Source of the DNA: Candidatus Thiocaldithrix dubininis
GTDB taxonomy: Bacteria > Pseudomonadota > Gammaproteobacteria > Thiotrichales > Thiotrichaceae
NCBI GenBank assembly: GCA_029972135.1
Contig: CP124755.1
Coordinates: 2,287,991 to 2,351,990, forward strand
Length of the DNA stretch: 64,000 nt
Reading direction: 5' to 3'
Below, piece by piece: positions 9,007 through 18,340 of this stretch. The translations under genes and the position numbers were made by a program. The stretch's first letter is position 1. Each line of letters opens with the position of its first letter. Under the pieces are notes generated by a model. It was not told where the DNA came from, made no database searches, and saw only the letters and a program-made list of their open reading frames with translations.

Positions 9007-10086
9007 TCAAATCAGTGAATAACGTATGCCTAAAGGATCATCAGGATTAACCCCTTCCATAAATGCTTTGCGTCGATCATTATTGGTTAACTGATAGACC
9101 TTACCAATCCAATTGCTATAAAAAACTTTAGCCGTATCCCGCCATGTATTATGAATTAAAGGCTTCAATAAATTTTCTGGAAATTCCGGCATAGTCTGAT
9201 TTAAACGCTTTGCTTTGCTTTGCGCCAAGCGATACTCGTTTAAAATAGCTTTGGCTTGCGGGCGTAAATAATTTTCAGGAAACGGCGGATAATCGGCGCG
9301 TGTGCCATCAAACCAACGCGTCACTTCGCGTCGGTATTCTTTCAGCAAACTAATTTGATCGTATTCTGGATGCCCTTGCATAAAGATAATGCGGAATAAA
9401 TCGGGACTAACCGCCATGTGTACGCCCGCTTCTGCACTATCCACCAGAATTTTTAACCCCATACTTTCCATCACATCACGATCAATTTGATTAAAACGTG
9501 AATGTGGCACATCAAAACGGGTATTCAAGTCGTTAACTAACGGATGTTCAGGCATGGTCACCGCATGGCTATACACGCCCCAACGCTTAAAGCCTAAAGG
9601 ACGGCGTTTAATGCCCCAAATATGTTGTACCAGCGCATGACTGGCTAAACAGGAACATAAAGTCGAGGTCACATTAGCTTGCGCCCATTCCACTACTTCC
9701 GCTAAGCCTTGCCAAAACGGTTCATCTTCTAGCTGTGCTTGCTGTGGGTTTGCACCCGTAATAATCAACGCATCTAAGCCTTGACTTTGCAAATCACTAA
9801 ACTTTTCATAATAACGTTCAATATGCGCTTGGGCAGCCGCACCGCGTGGCAAACTATCCAAGGTAAACGGGTGCATATGAAATTGCGCAATTTGATTTGA
9901 TTCACCCACCAAACGAAAGAATTGTCGTTCGGTAGCTTCTAAGGCTGCATCCGGCATCATATTTAAAAATCCAATATGCAATTCCCGAATATCTTGATGG
10001 GAAGCCAATGCTTCCGACAGTACGGTTTGACCTTCTTCGCGTAAACGCTGAAAGGTTGGCAAATTGGTATGAGCAACCAATGGCAT
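9007..10086 (-). CDS. metA: MetA-family homoserine O-acyltransferase (homoserine O-succinyltransferase)
   Basis: The class I glutamine-amidotransferase-like fold of MetA is visible: a nucleophilic Cys in T-S-T-L-C-S-C-L-A-S-H (Cys146 aligns with the E. coli catalytic Cys) and the His-Glu pair in Q-G-H-P-E-Y-D. It should acylate homoserine with succinyl- or acetyl-CoA, the first dedicated step of methionine synthesis. In the N-terminal motif L-N-M-M-P the classical K-K following the Pro is replaced by D-A, so this is a divergent MetA subgroup and acyl-CoA specificity cannot be read. G-A-G-G lies 10 bases before the ATG. Length (359) is longer than E. coli MetA (309) because of a C-terminal extension. 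Confidence 0.82.
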   Translation of the reverse strand: MPLVAHTNLPTFQRLREEGQTVLSEALASHQDIRELHIGFLNMMPDAALEATERQFFRLVGESNQIAQFHMHPFTLDSLPRGAAAQAHIERYYEKFSDLQSQGLDALIITGANPQQAQLEDEPFWQGLAEVVEWAQANVTSTLCSCLASHALVQHIWGIKRRPLGFKRWGVYSHAVTMPEHPLVNDLNTRFDVPHSRFNQIDRDVMESMGLKILVDSAEAGVHMAVSPDLFRIIFMQGHPEYDQISLLKEYRREVTRWFDGTRADYPPFPENYLRPQAKAILNEYRLAQSKAKRLNQTMPEFPENLLKPLIHNTWRDTAKVFYSNWIGKVYQLTNNDRRKAFMEGVNPDDPLGIRYSLI

Positions 10087-10109
10087 ATGGATTTTTCCTC
10101 ACTTCAAGC

Positions 10110-10134
10110 GTCACCTCTAAGCCCCAGAGGTGAC
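10110..10134. terminator. Perfect 8-bp hairpin between the P-loop gene and metA
   Basis: GTCACCTC and GAGGTGAC pair perfectly around a 9-base loop. It sits 24 bases upstream of the metA start and 16 bases after the stop of the P-loop gene (both on the minus strand). There is no U-run directly after it in that direction, so a leader or mRNA-stability element for metA is as likely as an intrinsic terminator. Confidence 0.45.
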
Positions 10135-10149
10135 ATCACTACACAGCAA

Positions 10150-11028
10150 TTAAGCAGTTTTTGCAGACTGACGCGCAATCGCTTTTTCAATCAAGGCATT
10201 AAAGTCCGCTTCGGATTTAACTTGCGCAACTTCTTCCGAGGTTACGGTATAACCATAATCACGCGCGATAGATTCATAACGCGGAATTCTTGAATGGAAT
10301 AAACGCGGGAAGATCCAGCGGGTGAAATCGTCTGGATTCATTTGTGCCGCATAACTTAAACCCTTTTCCTGCAAATAAATGGCTAATTGTTCTTGCAAAA
10401 ACTGCGGACGGTAATACAAGGGTTTAGGATCACTACGCGCCCGATCAATTAACTTTTGCTCTTCCGCTTTAGTCGTGACTTGAATATATAAAATCAAGGT
10501 GTGTTCGGCTAATAATTCAATTACCGAGGGTTCGTCTAATTCACATAAACTACCGCCCACATCATTGACAAAATGCGAGTAGCCGTAAATTAATTGTGCC
10601 TTGCGAATAAACTCGGGCACATCCCGCATAGCCGCAATTTCAGCATCCCGATATTGGGCTTGGCGACGAATAAAATCTTCCAGCGGCACACCGCCTAATT
10701 CGGGATTGCCTAGTTTACCCACGAACGATAATACCGGCCCTAAATCAGCAATGCGGATATTATTGCGAATATAAATCCAGTCATTGCGTAATAATTCACG
10801 CAAGAATGGCACTTTCATCGCCTGTTCTTTAATTAAATCTAAAATATCCTCATCTAAATAACGCGTACCAATTCGATAATCACCGGAATAATGAAACCAG
10901 TTTTGTTCCCGCAATAAACTCGACAGATGGGTTTTTCCCACGCCTGACATGCCGACTAATGTAACTTTTTTATGTTCCCATTGGCGATATTGTTCAACTG
11001 TTAAACGCACTCTGTTCTCCTTATTCAA
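10150..11028 (-). CDS. P-loop nucleotide-binding protein (ATPase/kinase-like), substrate unknown
   Basis: A Walker A motif G-M-S-G-V-G-K-T lies near residues 26-33, right after a short N-terminal helix. The rest (S-G-D-Y-R-I-G-T-R-Y-L, then helical segments) resembles small-molecule kinase/ATPase proteins, but no family with known function is recognised. A possible Walker B-like strand is E-H-T-L-I-L-Y-I-Q-V. The mostly charged, soluble sequence points to a cytosolic enzyme. It lies directly upstream of metA on the same strand, which may be chance or a shared transcript. Confidence 0.6.
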   Translation of the reverse strand: MNKENRVRLTVEQYRQWEHKKVTLVGMSGVGKTHLSSLLREQNWFHYSGDYRIGTRYLDEDILDLIKEQAMKVPFLRELLRNDWIYIRNNIRIADLGPVLSFVGKLGNPELGGVPLEDFIRRQAQYRDAEIAAMRDVPEFIRKAQLIYGYSHFVNDVGGSLCELDEPSVIELLAEHTLILYIQVTTKAEEQKLIDRARSDPKPLYYRPQFLQEQLAIYLQEKGLSYAAQMNPDDFTRWIFPRLFHSRIPRYESIARDYGYTVTSEEVAQVKSEADFNALIEKAIARQSAKTA

Positions 11029-11158
11029 TTTTCCGGCATTGTACCCATTATTAAATACTCAGGTAACGAGAATATTTTATGCAAATGATGGTCTAATCGA
11101 ATATTTAAAACTGCCCTATACTTGGGGAAGATCTTAAAATCTGCTATAGGATATAAGA

Positions 11159-11797
11159 ATGATTTTTAACCAAATACAGGGATATAGCCTTTTTGGACAG
11201 CGTATTTGCTTACAGGGGGTCTTGTGGGTCAAAAGTTTGTTATTAAGCTTACTACTTAGTAGTTTAGTTTGGGCGCAAACAAGCCAGCCAACGGACACAA
11301 TAAAAGTTGAAGAATTAACGAAAACAACCCCAAGCCTGACTATTTTAAAACAAGCCCAAGAGAGCCAGCAGGATTTACCTGTTACTAAAGATAATCAGGC
11401 TGCCTTGTTAGATGCGTTATTAGGGCATTTGGATTATGTGGAGGGCGGCACATTTGAAGTTAATCCTGATATGGGTATGCAAGGCGAATTGGCGGAAGTT
11501 GCACAAGCCTTCTCGTTAAGTACAGAAGATCGGAGCGCGTACATTGTACGGCTCAAAGATGATCAAGTGGTTTGGAAAATTGAACCGACTGCCCCTGTTT
11601 TTAATACTGTAAAGGCAGATAACGATTATGCCTTGCAATGGATTAAAATGTGCCCTAGCAGCATGATTCCGCCCACTAAAGTTAGCAAAGTTCAATTTTA
11701 TCAATTGGCAGTACAAAATTTTTGGATTCGCAATCAAGCGCAAGAACGCGAAGAATATAGAATTGTAGTGGCGTTGCCCCATGTGAAAGAGGGCTAA
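11159..11797 (+). CDS. Secreted protein of unknown function
   Basis: The start is supported by AGGA seven bases upstream of the ATG. The first 40 residues contain a leucine-rich core (S-L-L-L-S-L-L-L-S-S-L-V-W-A) and a likely signal peptidase site after V-W-A; an internal TTG nearer that core is an alternative start. The mature part (about 170 residues) is acidic and ends in beta-like strands (R-E-E-Y-R-I-V-V-A-L). No family is recognised. The coiled-coil gene starts about 110 bases downstream on the same strand, so a shared role is possible. Confidence 0.6.
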   Translation: MIFNQIQGYSLFGQRICLQGVLWVKSLLLSLLLSSLVWAQTSQPTDTIKVEELTKTTPSLTILKQAQESQQDLPVTKDNQAALLDALLGHLDYVEGGTFEVNPDMGMQGELAEVAQAFSLSTEDRSAYIVRLKDDQVVWKIEPTAPVFNTVKADNDYALQWIKMCPSSMIPPTKVSKVQFYQLAVQNFWIRNQAQEREEYRIVVALPHVKEG

Positions 11798-11905
11798 CGC
11801 AAGCGCTGCTAACGCATGGCACAAGCTTAAAAATTGTGCCAGAATTTAATGCTTAACTTAACCCACGCTGTTAATACTTACAATAAGGCTTGCAGGATAA
11901 TGGAC

Positions 11906-14200
11906 ATGAATGTAGCGGAAACGGATTATGAATTGGTGAAAAAATTAGACACTAATGTCTATCTTTCGCCCAATGATAAGCAAAGCTTGAAAAGCTCCAT
12001 TGAACAACTGGAAGCACGCCTGCAAGCCCATGAACAACGTAGCCAACAACTGAATCAGCTGGTTAGGGAAAAAGACCAACGCATTCAGCAACATGAATTA
12101 GCGTATCAGGAATTGGCTAAATTATTAGCCGAAAATGCCCAATTGCTAGAGCAGCAAGCCCGTTTAATGTTGGAAAAGGAACAGCTAGTACAACAACGTT
12201 CAGAAGGCGGACAAAAAACGTTAATTCAACGCGATACCGTATTAAACGAGCGTAATCAGCGCATTCAAAATTTAGAACAGACGCTGATGCATTATGAAAA
12301 ATTGTTACAAGAAAAAGAACTGCAAATTCAATCCCGCGACCGTAGCTTAGAAGAACGCGACCGAGCCGTAATACGCATTGAACAAACCTTGCAAAGCAAA
12401 GATAAAATTGTGCAGGGGCGCGACGATAGTCTTGTTAAAAAGGATCAGCAATTAGCAGATCGTGAAGCATTAATGCAAGAACGCGCTCGTCAGCATTTAG
12501 AGCAAGAGCGTCTAATTAAAGAACGCGACCACCAATTATCTGAACGGGATCGACAACTGAACCAACGTGATCAGCATATTGCCACCCGCGACGAACGTAT
12601 TCATACCGCTAGCCTACATTTAGAACAACGGGATAAACAGTTAACCGCGCGTGACCAGCAAATTCATGAGCGTGAGCAATGGTTGGCAGAAAAAGCCACG
12701 TTGATTCAAGCGCGTGACCAAACCATTGTGCAGCAGCAAGGGCAGTTACAACAGCGCGATGAGCAGCTTAACACCCGCGATCAACAGTTAGCCGAACGTG
12801 ACCAAACTATTAGTGAACGCGATCAAGCCTTAAAAACCCGGGAAGCGGCTATTGCGCAACGCGATGCACAGGACTTGCAGTTTTTACAAACTATTCGTGA
12901 ATTAGAAAATCATGTATTAGTACGCAATCAGCAATTACAGCAGCGCGATAGCCAATTACAGCAACGTGATAACCGGATTCAGCAGGATGATCACACGCTC
13001 ACGCAACGTAATAGTGAATTATCGACCCGCGATCAGAGCATTGCTGAACGTGACCAGCAAATTAGTGAGCGTGACCAACGCATTAAAGAACGCGATGTTG
13101 CCTTACGCGAGCGAGACGTTCGCTTAAATAGCCAAGACTTGCAATTACGTGAGCGCGATAAACAATTACAAACCCGCGACACGCAAATACAAACCCGCGA
13201 TAGCACAGTTTCCGAACGGGATGGCACGATTAAAACGCGTGATGAGCAACTGAATACCTTAAACCAACAACTGATTGAACGGGAACAAACCATTCAAACT
13301 CGGGATAATGTAATTGCGGAGCGCAATCAAGTTATTCAAACCCGGGATGTCAGTATTAATGAGCGCGATCAACAGTTACAGCAGCGCGATACTACCATTC
13401 AAACCCGTGATGACAGCTTAGCTAATCGTGATCAATCTATTCTAACGCTCAATCAGAATTTGCATGAGCGTGATATGAGTTTAGAGACCCGTGACCAAAC
13501 CATTGCGAAACGCGATGTGCATATTGAAACCTTAAATGCGGAAATTCGCACACGGGATCAATCTATTGCCAACCGCGATATTCAACTACAACAACGTGAC
13601 CAAACCATTCACGACCGTGAAAGTCTGATTACAGCACGCGATACTACCTTAACCACGCGAGATCACAGCTTAGCGGAACGTGACCAACAAATTCAGCAAC
13701 GGGATACTCAGTTACAGCTTAAAGAACAAGCCTTACAAGTTCGTGATCAGCATTTAAAAGAACGGGATGACAGCCTTGCTATTCGGGATTCGCAATTACG
13801 CGAACGGGACGCACGTTTAGCTTTACGCGATGCCCAAATTAATGAGCGCGATCATCAGATCAAACTACGGGATGCGACCATTCAAGATCGTGACCAAACC
13901 ATTGTGGCGAAAGAAGCGCATATTCGGCGGCGTGACGATAAGATTCAAGAACTGACCTTACATTTACAAACCTTAGAAAATGCGCTAAAAGAACATATTC
14001 AACAGTTACAAAATCGCGATGAATCACTGCGGCAACGCGACTTCATTATTGCCCAACGAGATCGGCAAATTGATAAATTAGATACAAATGTTGCGAAGTA
14101 TAGCCGCTCTACGCAAAGCGTATTTATTAAGGGCGCAGTTACGGGTTTATTAGCTGGGTTAGCCTTTGTCCTAGGCTTAAAGTTTTTGGCAATTTTCTAA
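11906..14200 (+). CDS. Giant heptad-repeat coiled-coil protein with C-terminal membrane anchor
   Basis: About 600 of 764 residues consist of a near-perfect seven-residue unit, R-D-x-x-(I/L)-x-x or variants such as Q-Q-R-D-x-Q-L and E-R-D-Q-x-I, repeated about 90 times. Hydrophobic I/L and charged R-D/E recur at fixed spacing, as in a continuous coiled coil that could be tens of nanometres long. The last 25 residues (K-G-A-V-T-G-L-L-A-G-L-A-F-V-L-G) form one membrane segment, giving a tail-anchored topology with the rod in the cytosol. AGGA lies 8 bases before the chosen ATG; ATG at 11900 and upstream codons are alternatives. There is no enzymatic domain. A scaffold, spacer or filament role is inference. 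Confidence 0.75.
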   Translation: MNVAETDYELVKKLDTNVYLSPNDKQSLKSSIEQLEARLQAHEQRSQQLNQLVREKDQRIQQHELAYQELAKLLAENAQLLEQQARLMLEKEQLVQQRSEGGQKTLIQRDTVLNERNQRIQNLEQTLMHYEKLLQEKELQIQSRDRSLEERDRAVIRIEQTLQSKDKIVQGRDDSLVKKDQQLADREALMQERARQHLEQERLIKERDHQLSERDRQLNQRDQHIATRDERIHTASLHLEQRDKQLTARDQQIHEREQWLAEKATLIQARDQTIVQQQGQLQQRDEQLNTRDQQLAERDQTISERDQALKTREAAIAQRDAQDLQFLQTIRELENHVLVRNQQLQQRDSQLQQRDNRIQQDDHTLTQRNSELSTRDQSIAERDQQISERDQRIKERDVALRERDVRLNSQDLQLRERDKQLQTRDTQIQTRDSTVSERDGTIKTRDEQLNTLNQQLIEREQTIQTRDNVIAERNQVIQTRDVSINERDQQLQQRDTTIQTRDDSLANRDQSILTLNQNLHERDMSLETRDQTIAKRDVHIETLNAEIRTRDQSIANRDIQLQQRDQTIHDRESLITARDTTLTTRDHSLAERDQQIQQRDTQLQLKEQALQVRDQHLKERDDSLAIRDSQLRERDARLALRDAQINERDHQIKLRDATIQDRDQTIVAKEAHIRRRDDKIQELTLHLQTLENALKEHIQQLQNRDESLRQRDFIIAQRDRQIDKLDTNVAKYSRSTQSVFIKGAVTGLLAGLAFVLGLKFLAIF

Positions 14201-14229
14201 GCAACGTCCTTATCGAACAGACATAAAAA

Positions 14230-14254
14230 AAGCCGAGTTCAACTCGGCTTTTTT
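14230..14254. terminator. Bidirectional intrinsic terminator
   Basis: AAGCCGAG and CTCGGCTT pair around TTCAA, with an A-run before and a T-run after the stem. It therefore works in both directions and separates the convergent coiled-coil gene and cco operon. Confidence 0.9.
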
Positions 14255-14276
14255 ATAACAAACGCTGTAGTTTTGC

Positions 14277-15206
14277 TTATTGTGCAGAACTAGACATTTG
14301 TTTTAAGTACGCTGCCAATACTTTGATTTCTGTATCAGATAAACGCGTATTCCATGCTGGCATTTGGCGGTTTACGCCATATTCCACAATGTTTCTAACC
14401 GCATTTAACTTCTCTTCCTGAGTTGCACCCGCCGGTACATTGGCTAAAGTCCATACTTTATCGGTTAAATTAGCTGAACCTTGACTGGTTAAACCTTTGC
14501 CTTCTTTACCATGACAGTAGTAGCAACCACCGGTTTCACCTTGGAAGATTTTTTGACCTTCCGCAGCAGAGGAAGCGTCATTTGCTTCACCAGACAGGCT
14601 TAACACATAGTTAGCTACTTGTGTTAATTGGTTATTATCCAACGTTTCTTTGAACGGTGGCATATAACCTAAGTGACCGTTACGAATGGTATTTGTGATA
14701 GAGGTTGCATCCCCGCCCCATAACCAATCGTCATCCACTAAGTTGGGATATTTACCAATCACACCTTGACCACCTGCTTGGTGACAAGCTGCACAGTAGT
14801 CACCAAAGATCCCTTTACCATACGAACGCACGAACTCAGACATATCTGGATCACTGGCGATTTGGTCAAAAGAAGCTTGGTTAACTTTTTCTAAGTACGC
14901 TTTTTGATTGGCTACATCTTCACTGTTTTGCGTATCATGCGCTAATAATGCACGCATATTCCAGTGAGTGGTTTTCTCTTCACCTGCATCCGTTTTATAG
15001 GAAATGGTGTTAAAACCTTTGAAATAGCTTTTCGCGAATGGGAAGGATGGATACATAAACCAGTAGACTAATGCGAAAATAATCGTACCGTAGAATGTCC
15101 ATAACCACCAACGCGGCAGTGGGTTGTTAAACTCTTGTAGGGTCTCATCCCACACGTGACCTGTGGTTTCTGCACCGGTCAGAGGGTCTTTTACAGGATT
15201 TGCCAT
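14277..15206 (-). CDS. ccoP: Cytochrome cbb3 oxidase subunit III (dihaem cytochrome c CcoP)
   Basis: It has the FixP/CcoP N-terminal region (T-G-H-V-W-D-E-T-L-x-E-x-N-N-P-L-P-R-W-W), one membrane segment near residues 36-53 and two haem c motifs, C-A-A-C-H and C-Y-Y-C-H, each in a class I cytochrome c fold with a downstream Met ligand (G-Y-M-P-P-F and R-Q-M-P-A-W). It carries electrons from periplasmic cytochromes to CcoO/CcoN. It is the last gene of ccoNOQP, 3 bases after ccoQ. The assembly genes ccoGHIS are not found downstream. Confidence 0.95.
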   Translation of the reverse strand: MANPVKDPLTGAETTGHVWDETLQEFNNPLPRWWLWTFYGTIIFALVYWFMYPSFPFAKSYFKGFNTISYKTDAGEEKTTHWNMRALLAHDTQNSEDVANQKAYLEKVNQASFDQIASDPDMSEFVRSYGKGIFGDYCAACHQAGGQGVIGKYPNLVDDDWLWGGDATSITNTIRNGHLGYMPPFKETLDNNQLTQVANYVLSLSGEANDASSAAEGQKIFQGETGGCYYCHGKEGKGLTSQGSANLTDKVWTLANVPAGATQEEKLNAVRNIVEYGVNRQMPAWNTRLSDTEIKVLAAYLKQMSSSAQ

Positions 15207-15209
15207 AAC

Positions 15210-15431
15210 TTATTTCTCACCTTTAGCATGAGCGGCTTCTGCTGCTTTGACTCGATGATCCGCTTCATCATCATCCATTAACGGCATATAGCGATACGAT
15301 TCTAGCCGTTCGCTACGCCGTTTACTGGAGTAGACATAGAGCACAATGCCAACAAAGGTAGTGAAAAAGATCAATAGCGCAACAGTTTTACTGTTACCTA
15401 GGTCTAAAATCCACGTCCAAAAATCAGCCAT
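15210..15431 (-). CDS. ccoQ: Cytochrome cbb3 oxidase small subunit CcoQ
   Basis: This is a 73-residue protein with one membrane helix (V-A-L-L-I-F-F-T-T-F-V-G-I-V-L-Y-V-Y) followed by a basic, then acidic tail, as in CcoQ/FixQ subunits that stabilise the oxidase complex. Identification rests mainly on position between ccoO and ccoP and on topology, because the family is weakly conserved. The tail (about 40 residues) is slightly longer than in many CcoQ proteins. Confidence 0.88.
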   Translation of the reverse strand: MADFWTWILDLGNSKTVALLIFFTTFVGIVLYVYSSKRRSERLESYRYMPLMDDDEADHRVKAAEAAHAKGEK

Positions 15432-15471
15432 TGTTTATCTCCTCATAGTAGCAGGGCTACTCAACCACAAA

Positions 15472-16230
15472 TTAACGGAATTGAATGAAATAATCTTCAT
15501 CATATTTGCTGAAGTCAACCATCGTACCTAAAACTTGTAAGTAAGATACGAGTGCGTCCATTTCAGTTAACTTGTCTGGATTACCGTCATAGTTACCTGA
15601 CGCTGCTTGTGCAGTAAGGATGTTCTCAGCATTATTGATGTCTAACTTCATCGCAACGTCTTCACCGAAACGCTTAACGTTGTTTTGATATTCTTCTTTA
15701 GTTAAAGAATAAGGCACACCAACACGTTTCAATGCCACCATGCGTTCTTTGATGTCATCAAATGCTAGTTCATTCTTAGATAACCAAGGATAGTTAGGCA
15801 TAATCGACTCAGGCACAACAGAACGCGGAGCAGTTAAATGCTGTACGTGCCAGTCGTTAGAGTATTTGCCACCTAAACGCGCTAAGTCTGGACCTGTACG
15901 TTTAGAACCCCATTGGAATGGATGATCGTATTTAGATTCAGCCGCCAGTGAATAGTGACCATAACGTAGGTCTTCATCACGGAAGGGACGAATCATTTGC
16001 GAGTGACAGGTATAGCAACCTTCGCGGATATAAATATCGCGACCGCGTTGCTCTAATGGCGTATACGGGCGAATGGTTTCTAAGCCAGACACAGGGTCTT
16101 TGACTTCTTCAACTGTACCATTGATGTAGTGTAAGGGAACAATTTCTACTAACCCACCGATACTAATAGCCACTAAGGTTAAAACGATTAGTAGCGCGGA
16201 ATTGGTTTCTATACTTTCGTGCTTAAACAT
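15472..16230 (-). CDS. ccoO: Cytochrome cbb3 oxidase subunit II (monohaem cytochrome c CcoO)
   Basis: An N-terminal membrane anchor (about residues 12-31) is followed by the haem c motif C-Y-T-C-H in the family signature [13 protein letters not shown]. The segment [13 protein letters not shown] is also typical, and S-I-M-P-N-Y-P-W-L supplies the distal Met. The protein passes electrons from CcoP to the low-spin haem of CcoN at the periplasmic face. It is separated from ccoN by 20 bases and shares its transcript. Confidence 0.95.
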   Translation of the reverse strand: MFKHESIETNSALLIVLTLVAISIGGLVEIVPLHYINGTVEEVKDPVSGLETIRPYTPLEQRGRDIYIREGCYTCHSQMIRPFRDEDLRYGHYSLAAESKYDHPFQWGSKRTGPDLARLGGKYSNDWHVQHLTAPRSVVPESIMPNYPWLSKNELAFDDIKERMVALKRVGVPYSLTKEEYQNNVKRFGEDVAMKLDINNAENILTAQAASGNYDGNPDKLTEMDALVSYLQVLGTMVDFSKYDEDYFIQFR

Positions 16231-16250
16231 GAGTGCTCCTCCTTACACGC

Positions 16251-17696
16251 TTACGCTTTAGCTGCTTGAATTGCAGGTACGCGCTCTTCTTGTTTAGCGC
16301 GGGCAATCGTCATGTAAATGTTGTAGGCCATGATTAACATACCTGCTAGGAAGAACATACCGCCAACCGCACGAGCGACTAAAGGACCGTGCATAAACAC
16401 AACTGTTTCAACGAAGGTATAAGCTAAGTTACCGTATTTATCAAAGGCACGTAACATTAAACCTTGACCGATACCAGAAACCCACAGTGCAGTAATGTAA
16501 AGAATGATACCGATAGTAGCGATGAAGAAATGAGTGTAAACCAATTTCATGCTGTATAAAGTGGTATTCCATAAACGTGGAATCATGTGATACAGCGATG
16601 CAATAGAAATCATAGCAACCCAGCCTAATGCGCCAGAGTGTACGTGACCTACTGTCCAGTCAGTGTAGTGAGACAGTGCGTTTACGCTCTTCAGTGACAT
16701 CATTGGACCTTCAAAGGTAGACATACCATAGAATGACAACGCAGTAATCATGAACATCATGATAGGGTCAGTCCGTAATTTGTCCCAAGCACCTGATAGG
16801 GTCATGATACCGTTGATCATACCACCCCAAGATGGCATTAACAGTAAGATAGAGAAAGTAGCTGCTAAGGTTGAAGTCCAGTCAGGGATTGCAGTCCAGT
16901 GTAAATGGTGAGTACCAACCCACATATACATGAAGCTTAATGCCCAGAAGTGGATGATAGATAAACGATAAGAATAAACGGGACGGCCTGCTTGTTTAGG
17001 AACGAAGTAGTACATCATGCCTAAGAATGCCGCCGTTAAGAAGAAACCTACCGCATTGTGACCGTACCACCATTGTGTCATCGCATCTTGTGCACCAGAG
17101 AACAAGCTGTATGAAGTCGCTGAAGTTAAGCTAACAGGCACTGCTAAGTTATTGAAGATGTGCAGTAAGGCTGTTGCTAAAATGAAGGACATGTAGAACC
17201 AGTTCGCTACGTAGATGTGCGGTTGGTTACGTTTAACTAACGTTACAGTGAAGATTAGGAAGTAAACAACCCAAACGACAGTAATTGCAATGTCCACAAA
17301 CCAAACGGGTTCTGCGTATTCACGACCTTGAGTGTAACCAAACAGGTATAAAACACCTGCGATTAACACGGATAAGTTCCAACCCCAGAAGGTAAAGTTT
17401 GGCCAGAACGTGCCGCCAGCTAAGCGTGCTTGACAAGTCCGTTGCACCACATAGTAAGACGTTGCAAATAGTGCATTACCGCCGAAACCAAAAATAACAC
17501 CACTGGTATGTAAAGGACGTAGACGTCCAAAAGTAATTTGAGCTATATCAAAATTCAGAAACGGCCATGCCAGTTCGGAAGCGATATAAACCCCAGCCGT
17601 TATTCCGAGAATCCCCCAGAAAATTGACGCAATCGCAAATTTCTTCACGATTTCATAGTTGTATTGCTCTGACGAGAGTGCAGCACTATGAGCCAT
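16251..17696 (-). CDS. ccoN: Cytochrome cbb3 oxidase catalytic subunit I (CcoN)
   Basis: This is a twelve-helix haem-copper oxidase subunit. Haem and Cu ligands are visible in [39 protein letters not shown] and [11 protein letters not shown]. The C-type oxidase signature W-W-Y-G-H-N-A-V (instead of the A-type H-P-E-V-Y) identifies cbb3. It reduces O2 to water with high affinity and conserves energy. The first gene of the operon, it has a strong G-G-T-G-A-G-G-G Shine-Dalgarno sequence and an FNR-like site about 90 bases upstream, which implies induction at low oxygen. Confidence 0.97.
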   Translation of the reverse strand: MAHSAALSSEQYNYEIVKKFAIASIFWGILGITAGVYIASELAWPFLNFDIAQITFGRLRPLHTSGVIFGFGGNALFATSYYVVQRTCQARLAGGTFWPNFTFWGWNLSVLIAGVLYLFGYTQGREYAEPVWFVDIAITVVWVVYFLIFTVTLVKRNQPHIYVANWFYMSFILATALLHIFNNLAVPVSLTSATSYSLFSGAQDAMTQWWYGHNAVGFFLTAAFLGMMYYFVPKQAGRPVYSYRLSIIHFWALSFMYMWVGTHHLHWTAIPDWTSTLAATFSILLLMPSWGGMINGIMTLSGAWDKLRTDPIMMFMITALSFYGMSTFEGPMMSLKSVNALSHYTDWTVGHVHSGALGWVAMISIASLYHMIPRLWNTTLYSMKLVYTHFFIATIGIILYITALWVSGIGQGLMLRAFDKYGNLAYTFVETVVFMHGPLVARAVGGMFFLAGMLIMAYNIYMTIARAKQEERVPAIQAAKA

Positions 17697-17782
17697 CGTT
17701 TGCCCTCACCTAATCAAGATTGAAAAATGGAGATAGTTCTATAACCAGCCAAGCATACAGGAAATTGCAACTTAAGAAAATG

Positions 17783-17796
17783 TTAATATTAATCAT
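17783..17796. promoter_or_regulatory. FNR/Anr-like site upstream of ccoNOQP
   Basis: TTAAT-ATTA-ATCAT matches the FNR consensus TTGAT-N4-ATCAA at 8 of 10 positions. A TATGCT -10-like hexamer lies on the minus strand at roughly the class II FNR distance, and ccoN starts 87 bases away. cbb3 operons are commonly FNR-regulated, so the placement makes sense. With two mismatches it is moderate evidence. Confidence 0.45.
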
Positions 17797-17849
17797 AAAA
17801 TGGCTTTGCATTGCGGTTTAGAGCAAACCCGCTGTCCTTATGACATTCG

Positions 17850-18209
17850 TCAAGAAAGCATGAAAAACCAAACTAATACTGTGTTTATTATGGCAATTGT
17901 CACCGCTGCTGAACCCATATCTTTTGCTCTGCCCGCGAGTTCGTGGCGCTCCATACCGATGCGATCTACCACGGCTTCTACGGCTGAGTTTAATAACTCG
18001 ACAATCATCAAGAATAGCAAACTACCAATCATCAGCGCCTTTTCTATACCATTGTCTCCCAGCCATATTGCTAATGGGATACCCACTAAACTTACCCAAA
18101 TTTCTTGGCGAAAAGCTTCCTCATGTTGATAAGCCGCACTAATGCCTTGCCATGAAAATTGCCCTGCTTTTAGCAAACGTTTGATACCTTTATTGCCACT
18201 ATAAGCCAT
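17850..18209 (-). CDS. dgkA: Diacylglycerol kinase DgkA
   Basis: The 119-residue, three-helix membrane kinase has the family motifs H-E-E-A-F-R-Q-E, I-V-E-L-L-N-S-A-V-E-A-V-V-D-R-I and A-G-R-A-K-D-M-G-S-A-A-V, which carry the catalytic Glu and metal ligands. It phosphorylates diacylglycerol to phosphatidic acid and so recycles lipid released during envelope glucan synthesis. Length and spacing match E. coli DgkA. It is monocistronic, between cco and queF. Confidence 0.95.
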   Translation of the reverse strand: MAYSGNKGIKRLLKAGQFSWQGISAAYQHEEAFRQEIWVSLVGIPLAIWLGDNGIEKALMIGSLLFLMIVELLNSAVEAVVDRIGMERHELAGRAKDMGSAAVTIAIINTVLVWFFMLS

Positions 18210-18340
18210 GCGCTACACTCATTTGTTTGGATTAAATTGCTTGCCATAATAGCAAAAGCCATTGCGCAATTACGCCTAATGTCACTGGACAAACCTCCTA
18301 CCTTACGTTAAAAAACCGTTCTTTATGTGGAGCAGCTCAA

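Noticed and set aside
13033..13293. Ser/Arg/Cys-rich antisense ORF inside the coiled-coil gene.
   Set aside because: A by-product of the repetitive R-D codons; no start signal or family match.
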